Shown here: one piece after another, positions 27,689 through 36,815 of the stretch
Numbering within the stretch: position 1 is the first letter of the stretch
Layout: every line of letters starts with the position of its first letter
NCBI GenBank assembly: GCA_947627235.1
Contig: CANQVG010000001.1
Location: 62,001-126,000 of the forward strand
Length of the DNA: 64,000 nt
Direction of reading: 5' to 3'
Origin: an uncultured Clostridia bacterium
GTDB lineage: Bacteria; Bacillota; Clostridia; Oscillospirales; Ruminococcaceae
Translations under genes and position numbers: made by a program
Notes under the pieces: model-generated
The model's database searches: none
Seen by the model: the letters and a program-made list of their open reading frames with translations, nothing else
What the model was told of the DNA's origin: nothing

Positions 27689-27738
27689 AGTTATAACCTC
27701 CATATCTGAGTTGTAAAATTTATTTTTTGATACCATAT

Positions 27739-27767
27739 ATAGTATTATATCAAAGGCTGAATGTCAA
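27739..27767 (-). promoter_or_regulatory. Probable promoter for acn-icd
   Basis: Minus strand: TTGACA (27767-27762), 17 bases, TACTAT (27744-27739). A stronger TATAAT lies too close to the -35 to pair with it. Confidence 0.65.
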
Positions 27768-27859
27768 GTGTTAAACCGCTAAAGACGGAACTATTCCGAA
27801 ATCTTACAATAAAAATGAAATTTTTTGAATATTTTCCTGCAAAACTGTTACATTCGTTC

Positions 27860-27888
27860 TTGACGGCGGGGTTGATTTGGGATATAAT
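27860..27888 (+). promoter_or_regulatory. Promoter for tepA-ylzJ-uppP-ftsK
   Basis: TTGACG (27860-27865), 17 bases, TATAAT (27883-27888), 70 bases before the tepA start. The 269-base gap between acn and tepA otherwise holds only the divergent acn promoter. Confidence 0.82.
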
Positions 27889-27957
27889 ATAAAATGTTGT
27901 GAATATTCTTTTCCTGCGGTGAGAAACTAACCCCGATAGTTTTTTGAGGGGTGTATT

Positions 27958-28647
27958 ATGGATACTCAGGATTATAATGAAACAGCAGGGGAAGTGACGG
28001 CGGAGCAGAGCGAGGAGTCGGAAAAGTACCGTGATGTTGCAATTCCGAACGCGAGGCATCTGATTCACTGTCTTTCGGTAATCGGTCAGATAGAGGGACA
28101 CTATATTCTCCCTCCGCAGAACAAAACCACAAAATACGAGCATATAATGCCGGCTCTGGTTGCAATCGAGCAGGACACGTCGATAGAGGGGCTTATTATT
28201 ATAATAAACACTGTCGGCGGTGATGTCGAAGCAGGACTTGCCCTTGCCGAGCTTATATCCTCTATGAAGACTCCGACAGTCTCGATTGTGGTCGGCGGCG
28301 GACATTCGATAGGCGTTCCGCTTGCGGTAAGCGCAAGGCGCTCGTTTATCGTAAGGTCTGCGACTATGACCATCCATCCCGTTCGTCTCACGGGACTTGT
28401 TCTCGGTGTGCCGCAGACTCTTTCCTACTTTGAAAAGATGCAGGAACGCATTGTCAGGTTTGTGACTGACAACTCAAAAATCACTCCCGAGCGCTTTAAG
28501 GAGCTTATGCTTAAGACCGGCGAGCTTGTTATGGATGTAGGAAGCGTTCTGACAGGTGAAGACGCAGTCAGAGAGGGCATAATAGATTCCGTAGGCGGTC
28601 TTTCAGAGGCGATAGAGTGTCTTTACGGAATGATAGAGGGCAGATAG
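27958..28647 (+). CDS. tepA: TepA, ClpP-like serine protease family
   Basis: A 229-residue member of the ClpP/crotonase-fold TepA (YmfB) family, linked in Bacillus to protein translocation and to the neighbourhood of spoIIIE. The probable nucleophile is Ser-117 in [11 protein letters not shown] and the His is 140 in TMTIHPVRL, as in ClpP. It has an acidic, probably disordered N-terminal 30 residues. GAGGGG precedes the ATG. The order tepA-ylzJ-ftsK/spoIIIE is conserved in Firmicutes; here uppP is inserted before ftsK. Confidence 0.9.
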   Translation: MDTQDYNETAGEVTAEQSEESEKYRDVAIPNARHLIHCLSVIGQIEGHYILPPQNKTTKYEHIMPALVAIEQDTSIEGLIIIINTVGGDVEAGLALAELISSMKTPTVSIVVGGGHSIGVPLAVSARRSFIVRSATMTIHPVRLTGLVLGVPQTLSYFEKMQERIVRFVTDNSKITPERFKELMLKTGELVMDVGSVLTGEDAVREGIIDSVGGLSEAIECLYGMIEGR

Positions 28648-28842
28648 ATGCTTTATACGGTGATAAGCGAGTACGATATATTCTTCAGCGGATGCGGTTC
28701 ACGAAATTATCTCGAAGTAAAGGGCGGAAAGCTTGAATATATAGGCTCGGGGAAGAATAAAAGAATAGTAGGCTTGTTTTCCACAGACCCGGCGATGTAT
28801 CTCAGAAAGGACTATCAGCCGGGAAAAAGAATAAAAATTTGA
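28648..28842 (+). CDS. ylzJ: YlzJ-like small protein
   Basis: A 64-residue protein of the YlzJ-like family. The N-terminus LYTVISEYDIFF and the C-terminal pattern STDPAMYLRKDYQPGK match the family, whose function is unknown. It begins directly after the tepA stop, consistent with the tepA-ylzJ pairing seen in spore-forming Firmicutes. Confidence 0.8.
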   Translation: MLYTVISEYDIFFSGCGSRNYLEVKGGKLEYIGSGKNKRIVGLFSTDPAMYLRKDYQPGKRIKI

Positions 28843-28858
28843 CAACGGGGGTATTTTT

Positions 28859-29725
28859 ATGACGGTTTTAGACGCTGTATTTCAGGCGGTGATTCAGGGG
28901 CTGACCGAGTTCCTGCCGGTCTCCTCATCTGGTCATCTCTCGCTCTATCAGCATTTTTCGGGCAACAGCGGCGAAGGCGCGCTGATGTTTTCGGCGCTCC
29001 TTCACCTCGGCACGCTCATAGCCGTAATAGCGGTATTCAGAAAGCGCATCGTTTCGCTGATAGCAGAATTTTTCGCGATGATAAAGGATATCTTTACCGG
29101 GCGTTTCTCTGTCAAAAATGCACCGCCCGAGCGCAGAGTAATCTTTATGTTCATAATCTCCACCGCGGTGCTGATTCCGTTTTACATATTCAAGGGCTTC
29201 TTTGAGGGCTTTGCCGAGGATTCGAGCATCTTTGCCGAGGGCATCTGCTTCTTATATACCGCCGCCATACTCTTTATGGCGGACCTAACCACCAAGGGGA
29301 ACAAAAAAATGACCGACCTTCGTACTCCTGACGCCGTGAGAATAGGCTTCTTCCAAGCAATAGCTCTGCTTCCGGGCGTGAGCCGTTCGGGTTCGACGAT
29401 TTCTGCGGGTATTTTTTCGGGACTCAGGCGCGACGAAGCTGTAAGCTACAGCTTTATCCTCGGTATCCCCGCTATTCTGGGCGGAGGTCTTTTAGAGCTT
29501 AAGGACGGCATCTCTCAGGGTGTGCCGATAGGTATTCTGCCCTGCATCATCGGGCTTATTGTTTCGGCGCTCGTAGGCTTCGGCGCAATCAAGCTTGTTC
29601 AGTGGCTTATGAACACCGACCGCTTCAAGTATTTCGGAATTTACACTGCCGTTCTGGGCGTTGTTGTTATAATTATATCAATCGTGGAAGCAATTATGGG
29701 CAGTCCGATAGTTTTCGGAAAATAA
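28859..29725 (+). CDS. uppP: Undecaprenyl-diphosphatase UppP/BacA
   Basis: Membrane enzyme that recycles undecaprenyl diphosphate to the monophosphate lipid carrier for peptidoglycan synthesis; overexpression gives bacitracin resistance. The 288-residue protein has about eight transmembrane helices and the two catalytic blocks: QGLTEFLPVSSSGHL (about 15-29, with the Glu and the SSSGH motif) and LLPGVSRSGSTISAG (about 170, with the catalytic Arg). ATG 28859 follows a GGGGG-rich site. Confidence 0.96.
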   Translation: MTVLDAVFQAVIQGLTEFLPVSSSGHLSLYQHFSGNSGEGALMFSALLHLGTLIAVIAVFRKRIVSLIAEFFAMIKDIFTGRFSVKNAPPERRVIFMFIISTAVLIPFYIFKGFFEGFAEDSSIFAEGICFLYTAAILFMADLTTKGNKKMTDLRTPDAVRIGFFQAIALLPGVSRSGSTISAGIFSGLRRDEAVSYSFILGIPAILGGGLLELKDGISQGVPIGILPCIIGLIVSALVGFGAIKLVQWLMNTDRFKYFGIYTAVLGVVVIIISIVEAIMGSPIVFGK

Positions 29726-29746
29726 TGATTCGGAGGAAGTTAAAAA

Positions 29747-32224
29747 ATGCCTTCTAAAACCGCACGAACATCAAAAAAAGCTGCTTCGCAGAGGCGTAAG
29801 CCGGAACTGAGCGAGGCAGCGCGCTTGAGAAGAAACCGAATGTGCAGTTCCGTGATATTTATTCTCGGAGTTTTCATGCTTTTTCTCACATACATAAAAG
29901 GTCAGGCGGTATGGCTCTGGATGCACAATGTGCTCTGGGGTCTTATGGGCGTTTCGGCGGTGCTGTTTGCGCCGATAATGCTCTATGTCGCCGTGATGCT
30001 GGCTATGGACCGCTCAAAAAGTGCCGTTATCACAAAGGTGATACAGGGCGGGGTGCTTATGCTTCTCATAAGCCCGTCGTTTGAAATCATCTACTGCCTT
30101 GTTAACCGGCTTCCGATATATGAGGGAGACAGCGTCCCGCAGATAATATCGTCGCTGTTTGAAAGCGGAAAGAATATGCAGGGCGGCGGCGCGCTTTCTA
30201 TTGTAATCGGCGGTACACTTCATGCCCTATGCGGAACCGCCGGAGCGCTGATAATAATAATTCTTCTCGTGATACTCTTTGCTATGCTTCTTACAAACAT
30301 AACCCTTGTAGACGTCTGGCGCTTCTTTGCCGGGCTGTTTGGCAAGGCGGGCGACGCTATCCGTCAGAACGGAGAGGAACGCGACCTGATTGAGGCTCAG
30401 AAAGCCGAGGAAGCTCAGAGGGCTGAGGAAAAGAGCAGAAAAGAAAAGCGCATAGATATTGCCAAGTTTATCCCGGATAAGGACGAACCGGTCGGGGAGA
30501 TTTCAGCCAATCCCGTTGTTCCCGAAAAAGCGGAGCAGCCTGTTTTTCGCGATATTGAGCCTTTAAAGCCAAAGGACAAAAAGAAAGATAAGAGAAAAGA
30601 CAACAGTTCTACGGATTCCGACGCCGCAGCCGCTGCTGCCGCAGAAATTACGAATCCCATATATGTAAACGAAGACGGTCAGACCTCTCTTATAGAGAAC
30701 GACGACGCGGTAAAATCTTCATATGATATTCCTCCGATTGACCTGCTTAATCCTCCGAGAAATACCGTTTCCGCCGAGGATACCCGCCTTGAGATTCAGC
30801 AAAATTCCGAGACTCTGGTTGAAACCCTCAAGAGCTTCGGCGTAACTACACGGCTTATAGACACCCACCGCGGGCCGTCGGTCACTCGCTACGAGCTTCA
30901 GCCCGCCGCCGGCGTAAAGGTTTCGAGGATAACCAGCCTTGCCGATGATATAGCGCTCAATCTTGCTGCCGACGGTGTGAGAATCGAGGCCCCGATTCCG
31001 GGAAAAGCCGCTGTCGGAATAGAGCTTGCCAATAAGGTCAGGGAAACTGTTTACATCCGCGATTTGATCGACTCGGATGAGTTTAGAGCGCAAAAATCAA
31101 AGCTCGGATTCCCTGTCGGAAAAAATATAGAGGGCAATATTATCACCGGAGATATCGCCAAGATGCCGCACCTTCTGATTGCGGGAACCACAGGCTCGGG
31201 CAAATCTGTTTTCACCAACTCAATTATTATGAGTATACTCTATAACGCCTCTCCCGATGAGGTAAAGCTTATACTCGTTGACCCGAAACAGGTAGAGTTT
31301 CCGGTATACAACGGCATACCGCATCTTTTGATTCCAGTCGTTACCGAAGCGAGAAAGGCTGCGGGTGCGCTCGGTTGGGCTGTCACCGAGATGATGAAGC
31401 GCTATAAACTGTTCTCCGACAACGGTGTTCGCGACCTCGGCGACTATAACGATTTCGTCAAGGATAAAGAGGGTATGAGCCCTCTGCCTAAGATTGTTAT
31501 AATCGTGGACGAGCTTGCCGACCTTATGATGGCGGCGCCGAAAGAGGTCGAGGAATCTATCTGCCGCATAGCACAGCTCGCGAGAGCGGCAGGTATGCAT
31601 CTTGTAATCGCTACTCAGAGTCCGCGAGTAGATATTGTCACCGGTCTTATCAAAGCAAATATTCCGAGCCGCGTCGCTCTTAAAGTCTCAAATCAGGTTG
31701 ATTCGAGGGTAATACTTGACGAGGGAGGAGCGGAAAAGCTTCTCGGAAACGGCGACCTGCTATATAAGCCTGTAGGAGTAGGCAAGCCGGTCAGGATTCA
31801 GGGAAGCTTCGTTGCTACCGAGGAAATTCGCAGAGTGGTGGACTTTCTTAAAGCTCAGACCGCTTCTCAGTATGACGACGAAGTCGCTACAGAGATCGAA
31901 AAGCATATACCCGTCCCCAAGGGAGAAAAACCCGCTCAGGCGGACGACGCTTCGCAGGACAACGGTCAGGGCGATATGATAGAGAGAGCCATTGAGTGCA
32001 TAGTCCGTGAGGGAACGGCTTCGACTACCTTTTTGCAGCGAAGACTCAAGCTTGGTTACGCGAGAGCCGCGAGAATTATGGACGAGCTTGAACAGATGGG
32101 AATAGTCGGCCCCGCCGACGGCGCAAAGCCGCGTGAGATCAAGATGACCAAGGAGCAGTGGCTCGAGAGAAAGACGTCGATGGGCGGCAGCGTTCCCGTT
32201 GATATGACCGTTCCGGATGAGTGA
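29747..32224 (+). CDS. ftsK: FtsK/SpoIIIE DNA translocase
   Basis: A hexameric DNA pump at the septum that clears chromosome DNA during division or sporulation. 825 residues: four transmembrane helices (about 35-190), an acidic and Lys-rich linker (about 215-320), the RecA-like motor with Walker A GTTGSGKS (about 481) and Walker B IIVDELADLM (about 585), and the C-terminal gamma winged-helix domain (about 742-805) that reads KOPS/SRS sequences. It overlaps the next gene by about 8 bases if that starts at 32217. It is in the tepA operon. Confidence 0.97.
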   Translation: MPSKTARTSKKAASQRRKPELSEAARLRRNRMCSSVIFILGVFMLFLTYIKGQAVWLWMHNVLWGLMGVSAVLFAPIMLYVAVMLAMDRSKSAVITKVIQGGVLMLLISPSFEIIYCLVNRLPIYEGDSVPQIISSLFESGKNMQGGGALSIVIGGTLHALCGTAGALIIIILLVILFAMLLTNITLVDVWRFFAGLFGKAGDAIRQNGEERDLIEAQKAEEAQRAEEKSRKEKRIDIAKFIPDKDEPVGEISANPVVPEKAEQPVFRDIEPLKPKDKKKDKRKDNSSTDSDAAAAAAAEITNPIYVNEDGQTSLIENDDAVKSSYDIPPIDLLNPPRNTVSAEDTRLEIQQNSETLVETLKSFGVTTRLIDTHRGPSVTRYELQPAAGVKVSRITSLADDIALNLAADGVRIEAPIPGKAAVGIELANKVRETVYIRDLIDSDEFRAQKSKLGFPVGKNIEGNIITGDIAKMPHLLIAGTTGSGKSVFTNSIIMSILYNASPDEVKLILVDPKQVEFPVYNGIPHLLIPVVTEARKAAGALGWAVTEMMKRYKLFSDNGVRDLGDYNDFVKDKEGMSPLPKIVIIVDELADLMMAAPKEVEESICRIAQLARAAGMHLVIATQSPRVDIVTGLIKANIPSRVALKVSNQVDSRVILDEGGAEKLLGNGDLLYKPVGVGKPVRIQGSFVATEEIRRVVDFLKAQTASQYDDEVATEIEKHIPVPKGEKPAQADDASQDNGQGDMIERAIECIVREGTASTTFLQRRLKLGYARAARIMDELEQMGIVGPADGAKPREIKMTKEQWLERKTSMGGSVPVDMTVPDE

Positions 32225-32225
32225 T

Positions 32226-33152
32226 ATGACTGCAAAACGTTCAAACAGAGGCGTCTCATTTGGTAAGGGCAAAAAGCTTTACACAGCCATAATTGCTGTA
32301 ATACTTGCAGTTGCGGTTCTGTTGTTTTTGTATGATGAAGGGTTTTTTACAAAATCCGGCAAAACCGTTATACCTGACGGCAGCGCACAGGTGCATTTTA
32401 TCGACGTAGGTCAGGGAGACTGTGAGCTTATAATCGCCGACGACGGAAGCACGTTGCTTATCGACTGCGGCGAAGCCGAATACAGCGCGTCTGTTCTAAG
32501 ATACCTCGACAGCTTAGGCATTACAAGACTTGATTACCTTTTTGCTACGCATCCTCACTCCGACCATATGGGCGGAATGGCAGACATAGTTTCATCAGAC
32601 ATTGAAATCGGCACTATAATAATGCCGCGCGTAGAAGATGAATATATCCCCATAACTTCGGTATATGAGCGTCTTCTTGACGCCATTGCCGATAAAGGCT
32701 ACACGATTCACGCTGCAAGAACCGAGAATATTCCGTTAGGGTCGGGAGAATTGCAGTTTATCAAGGCAGATTATTCCGGAAGCAACCTCAATAACTATTC
32801 CGCCGTTGTGAGATTTGTGTTTGGGGAAAGCAGTTTTATCTTTTCGGGCGATGCCGAGTCGGAAATCGAGAAACAGATATTATCTGACGGATACGACCTT
32901 AAAGCCGACGTATATAAGGCGGGGCATCACGGCAGCTCTACTTCGTCCTGTGCGGAGTGGTTAGCGGCAATTGACCCCGATTACTGCGTTATTGAATGTG
33001 GCGCCGATAATATTTACGGGCATCCTCATCAAGAGACGCTTGAGCTGCTTTACGGCTATACCGACGTTATTCTGAGAACCGATGTAAACGGCACGGTAGT
33101 ATTTACAACCGACGGAAAAGAAATATCATATGAATGTTCAAGGCAGGGATGA
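32226..33152 (+). CDS. ComEC/Rec2-like metallo-beta-lactamase fold protein
   Basis: A 308-residue protein with one N-terminal membrane helix (about 18-40) and an extracytoplasmic metallo-beta-lactamase domain like the C-terminal hydrolase of ComEC. Motifs: FIDVGQGDCELI, then the metal site THPHSDHMGG (HxHxDH) at about residue 113-118, GDAE, AGHHGSSTSS and CGADNIYGHPHQETL. Proteins of this type are often secreted single-domain hydrolases; the substrate is unknown and it lacks ComEC's channel. ATG 32226 or 32217 may be the start; neither has a strong ribosome binding site, consistent with coupling to ftsK. Confidence 0.82.
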   Translation: MTAKRSNRGVSFGKGKKLYTAIIAVILAVAVLLFLYDEGFFTKSGKTVIPDGSAQVHFIDVGQGDCELIIADDGSTLLIDCGEAEYSASVLRYLDSLGITRLDYLFATHPHSDHMGGMADIVSSDIEIGTIIMPRVEDEYIPITSVYERLLDAIADKGYTIHAARTENIPLGSGELQFIKADYSGSNLNNYSAVVRFVFGESSFIFSGDAESEIEKQILSDGYDLKADVYKAGHHGSSTSSCAEWLAAIDPDYCVIECGADNIYGHPHQETLELLYGYTDVILRTDVNGTVVFTTDGKEISYECSRQG

Positions 33153-33154
33153 AT

Positions 33155-33370
33155 ATGAGACTGATAATCGACAGATTTGAGAGCGACACTGCGGTATGCG
33201 AAACCGAAGATCTCAGTCATATATACATACAGCGCGGACTTCTTCCCGAAGGAGCGCGTGAGGGCGACGTCATAGAACAGGTGAACGGGCAGTATAAGAA
33301 AGACATCAAGACAACCGATGAACGCCGCAGTCGGATTAGCGAAAAGCTAAAACATCTTATCGAGGAGTAA
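33155..33370 (+). CDS. DUF3006 family protein
   Basis: A 71-residue protein with the DUF3006 pattern MRLIIDRFESDTAVCE and RGLLPEGAREGDVI. Genes of this family regularly follow the ComEC-like hydrolase gene, as here (2-base gap), suggesting a shared but unknown task. CAGGG at 33144-33148 fits ATG 33155; the frame is open from 33134. Confidence 0.8.
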   Translation: MRLIIDRFESDTAVCETEDLSHIYIQRGLLPEGAREGDVIEQVNGQYKKDIKTTDERRSRISEKLKHLIEE

Positions 33371-33376
33371 AAAGCT

Positions 33377-34246
33377 ATGAACGGGAATTTGTTTGCTACT
33401 CTAAGCTCGCGTATACCCGAGTTTTCCAAGGGACACCGAAGAATCGCCGACTATATCCTTGCCCACTACGACAAGGCGGCTTTTATGACCGCTTCAAAGC
33501 TCGGAGAGAGCGTAGGAGTCAGCGAGTCTACTGTTGTTAGATTCGCTTCCGAACTCGGATTTGAAGGATATCCCGAGCTTCAGAAAGCGCTTCAGGAGGA
33601 GATGCGCACGCGTCTGACAGCCGTTCAGAGGATTGAAGTCAGTTTTGACCGCTTCGGCAGGGATGAAGTATTCAGGAGCGTTCTTCTTCACGATATGGAC
33701 CGCATACGCTGCACGCTTGAAGAGACCAACCCTTCGGATTTCAGCGCTGCGGTTGAAAACATCGTTACGGCTAACCATATTTATGTTATGGGTATAAGAA
33801 GTTCGGCATCACTCGCGTCTTTTCTGGGCTATTACTTCAAACTTATGCTGCCGAATGTCACTGTTATCCAGACAGGCAGCAGAAGCGAGCTTTACGAGCA
33901 GCTTATGCATATGACCGACAAGGATGTTTTAATCGGTATATCATTTCCAAGGTATTCCCGTCAGACGGTTCACGCGATAAATTACTCCCATGACGTAGGT
34001 GCGAAATCCATAGCAATAACCGACAGTATTGATTCTCCGATAGCTGCAAAGGCGAGTATGGCTCTTTTGGCAAAGAGCGATATGGTTTCGTTCGTTGACT
34101 CTTTGGTTGCCCCGCTGAGCCTTATAAACGCGCTTATTGTGGCAGTTTCGATTCAGAATAAGGAGCTTGTTTCAAAAAACTTCGCGATGCTTGACAGAAT
34201 CTGGGAAGAATATGAGGTCTACGAAAAGAACGGCGGAGAAAAGTGA
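33377..34246 (+). CDS. RpiR/MurR-family transcriptional regulator
   Basis: A 289-residue regulator: N-terminal HTH_6 domain (about 1-77; LGESVGVSESTVVRFASELGF is the recognition part) and C-terminal SIS domain (about 125-265) that binds phosphosugars. Such proteins typically control amino-sugar or sugar-phosphate use. No sugar catabolic gene is adjacent, so the target is unclear. It overlaps the flavoprotein gene by four bases (GTGA). Confidence 0.9.
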   Translation: MNGNLFATLSSRIPEFSKGHRRIADYILAHYDKAAFMTASKLGESVGVSESTVVRFASELGFEGYPELQKALQEEMRTRLTAVQRIEVSFDRFGRDEVFRSVLLHDMDRIRCTLEETNPSDFSAAVENIVTANHIYVMGIRSSASLASFLGYYFKLMLPNVTVIQTGSRSELYEQLMHMTDKDVLIGISFPRYSRQTVHAINYSHDVGAKSIAITDSIDSPIAAKASMALLAKSDMVSFVDSLVAPLSLINALIVAVSIQNKELVSKNFAMLDRIWEEYEVYEKNGGEK

Positions 34247-35523
34247 GCGGATACGGAGTTATAATTGTCGGCGGAGGAGCTGCCGGTCTTTTTGCGGCTG
34301 CAAACGTCCGTACAGATAAAAGGATTCTTATAATCGAGCCTAACAGAGTTTTGGGCAGAAAGCTTCGAATAACCGGCAAAGGTCGGTGCAATCTTACAAA
34401 CAACTGTTCGCCGGATGAGGTTCTGAAAAACGTCTTGAGAAATCCGAAATTTTTGTACAGTGTTGTTTCGGAATTTCCGCCCTATAGCATTATTGATTGG
34501 TTTGAGAACAGGGGAGTGCCGCTTAAAACAGAGCGAGGCAGGAGGGTATTTCCCCAGAGCGACAGGGCGGAGGATATTGCCGAGGCGCTTATAAGTGAGT
34601 GCAGGAGAAACGGCGCTGATTTTGTTAAATCAAAGGCGGACGGGATTATCGTATGCGACGGAGCTGTAAAAGGCGTGAGATGCGGAGAAAAAGAGTATTT
34701 TTCTGACTGTGTGTTGTTGGCGACAGGCGGGAAATCCTATCCGCGCACGGGGTCGGACGGTAGCGGCTATTCGCTCGCCGAGGCAGTCGGGCATACAGTA
34801 ACCGCCTTGCAGCCTTCACTTGTGCCGATTGAGATTGAAGATAGCATTTGCGCGGCTCTTTCGGGGCTGACGCTGAAAAATGTAGTGCTCAGGCTTCACG
34901 ACACACAAAAACCCACAAAGCCGCTTTATTCCGAACTTGGCGAAGTGACTTTCACGCCGGTCGGCATCGGCGGACCTCTCGGAATTTCGGCGTCTTGTTA
35001 TATTGATGAGAATAAGCTCAGATGTAAAGGCTATAAGCTTGTCATAGATTTAAAGCCTGCGCTTTCAGCTGAACAGCTTGACGCAAGGCTTCAGAGGGAC
35101 ATTAAAGCCGCTCCGCAGTTGCCGTTTGAAAAACTGCTCGCTGGGCTTATGCCGAGTGCTATGGCAAAGCCGTTTTCGGATAGGCTTGAATTTGTAAAAC
35201 CCGCGTCAATAGGCAATTTGACGCGCGAGCAGCGCCGAATGACAGTAGAGCTTCTGAAAAACTTTGCGCTCACTCCGAGGGTTCTTCGCGGCTTTGACGA
35301 GGCCATAGTTACACGCGGAGGGGTATCGGTAAAGGAAGTATTTCCATCGACGATGGAATCAAAGCTTGTAAAGGGATTATACTTTGCAGGCGAAATTATC
35401 GACTGCGACGCTTTTACGGGCGGTTACAATCTTACCATTGCCTTTTCGACCGCCTATGCGGCGGCGTCGGATATATCAAAGAAAATTCAGAATCAAGAAA
35501 GGGAAGCTGAAAAATGGGATTAA
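34243..35523 (+). CDS. HI0933-family FAD flavoprotein (YhiN-like)
   Basis: A 426-residue FAD-binding oxidoreductase of the HI0933/YhiN family. The dinucleotide-binding motif is IIVGGGAAGLFAAA (about 6-19); GKGRCNLTN (about 46), ATGGKSYPRTGSDGSGY (about 160) and the C-terminal GEIIDCDAFTGGYNL are diagnostic. The reaction is unknown. The GTG start at 34243 lies in the end of the rpiR gene, with GGCGGAG as ribosome binding site. It overlaps cmk-plsC by ten bases. Confidence 0.92.
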   Translation: MSGYGVIIVGGGAAGLFAAANVRTDKRILIIEPNRVLGRKLRITGKGRCNLTNNCSPDEVLKNVLRNPKFLYSVVSEFPPYSIIDWFENRGVPLKTERGRRVFPQSDRAEDIAEALISECRRNGADFVKSKADGIIVCDGAVKGVRCGEKEYFSDCVLLATGGKSYPRTGSDGSGYSLAEAVGHTVTALQPSLVPIEIEDSICAALSGLTLKNVVLRLHDTQKPTKPLYSELGEVTFTPVGIGGPLGISASCYIDENKLRCKGYKLVIDLKPALSAEQLDARLQRDIKAAPQLPFEKLLAGLMPSAMAKPFSDRLEFVKPASIGNLTREQRRMTVELLKNFALTPRVLRGFDEAIVTRGGVSVKEVFPSTMESKLVKGLYFAGEIIDCDAFTGGYNLTIAFSTAYAAASDISKKIQNQEREAEKWD

Positions 35524-36815
35524 ACTGCGCTATTGACGGTCCGAGCGGCGCCGGAAAGTCTACCATCGCAAAGGAACTTGCCCGCAGGCTCGGATTTGTA
35601 TATGTCGACACGGGCGCGCTTTACCGTTCAATCGGTTATTACGTCGTATCAAAGGGAGCTAAAACATCATCTGCCGAGGAGGTCGTGCCGCTTCTCGGAG
35701 ATATCAGCATCGAGCTTAAATATGTCGACGGCGTTCAGCGCGTGATTCTAAACGGCGAGGACGTCTCGGACAAAATAAGAACACCGGAGATTTCTATGGC
35801 GGCGTCAAACGTCTCCGCGATTCCCGAAGTACGGGATTTTCTTCTCAATCTCCAGAGAGACATCGCCGGAAAGAACGACATAATAATGGACGGCAGGGAC
35901 ATCGGCACAGTCATTCTACCGAGCGCTGAGGTAAAGGTTTTTCTGACCGCTTCTGCAGAGGAAAGGGCGCGCCGCAGGTTTGAGGAGCTTAAGGACAAGG
36001 GTCAGAACGTTGTGTATGAAGACGTTCTAAATGATATAAATCAGCGCGACTATAACGACTCACATCGCGAAACCGCGCCTCTTAAAAAGGCTGACGACGC
36101 TGTCGAGCTTGACACTACCTCAATGACGGTAGACGAGGTGGTCGGAAGTATAGAAAAGCTCATCATCGAAGCGCAGCGCGAGGAATCCGTTCCGTTCAAA
36201 AAAATTCCCGCCTTTCGCAGATGGCTGTTTGCAATCCCGAGATTTATTGTGAGGGTAGGATTTTCAATAGTTTTCAATCTCAAATATGAGGGAACCGAAA
36301 ATCTTCCGGATCACGGCTCGGTGATACTCGCCGGAAACCACAGGACATGGTTCGACCCGGTTCTTATCGCAATCCGTGTAAAATATATCTCGGCATATAT
36401 GGCGAAAGCTGAGCTTTTTGACCATTTTCCGCTGAATGTCATAATCAGAGCTGTGCATGGCTTCCCGACAAGGCGCAACAGCGCCGATGTTTCTGCCCTT
36501 ACTCGCGCTGAAGAGGCAATTAGAAAAGGTTACAATCTGACTATCTTCCCCGAGGGAACCCGCTCCAAGGACGGCAAGATAGGCAGAGCAAAGAGCGGTG
36601 TTGCATTTATCGCATCAAAGTGCGGAGTGCCTGTGTATCCGGTCGGAATTTCCTTTAAGAGCAAGCTTCATTTTCGCTCAAAAATCACCGTTCGTTTCGG
36701 CAAACCGATTTCTCCCGAGGAGCTTCATATAAATTCTATGTCCAAGACCGATTTAAGAGCTGCTGGCGAGCTGATAATGTCGAATATCGCGGGGCTGGTG
36801 GATAGCGATGCCTAA
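35514..36815 (+). CDS. cmk: Fused cytidylate kinase / PlsC acyltransferase
   Basis: A 433-residue two-domain protein. Residues 1 to about 222 are a complete CMP/dCMP kinase (P-loop DGPSGAGKST at 8-17, DTGALYR, MDGRDIGT, R-rich lid). Residues about 225-433 are a 1-acylglycerol-3-phosphate acyltransferase: NHRTWFD (the NHX4D motif, about 274), then FPTRR and FPEGTRS (about 344). The frame is continuous, with no stop or internal ribosome binding site at the junction. In many Clostridia cmk and plsC are separate neighbours before ispH-rpsA, so this is a fusion of adjacent genes. The first part makes CDP; the second makes phosphatidic acid. Confidence 0.93.
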   Translation: MGLNCAIDGPSGAGKSTIAKELARRLGFVYVDTGALYRSIGYYVVSKGAKTSSAEEVVPLLGDISIELKYVDGVQRVILNGEDVSDKIRTPEISMAASNVSAIPEVRDFLLNLQRDIAGKNDIIMDGRDIGTVILPSAEVKVFLTASAEERARRRFEELKDKGQNVVYEDVLNDINQRDYNDSHRETAPLKKADDAVELDTTSMTVDEVVGSIEKLIIEAQREESVPFKKIPAFRRWLFAIPRFIVRVGFSIVFNLKYEGTENLPDHGSVILAGNHRTWFDPVLIAIRVKYISAYMAKAELFDHFPLNVIIRAVHGFPTRRNSADVSALTRAEEAIRKGYNLTIFPEGTRSKDGKIGRAKSGVAFIASKCGVPVYPVGISFKSKLHFRSKITVRFGKPISPEELHINSMSKTDLRAAGELIMSNIAGLVDSDA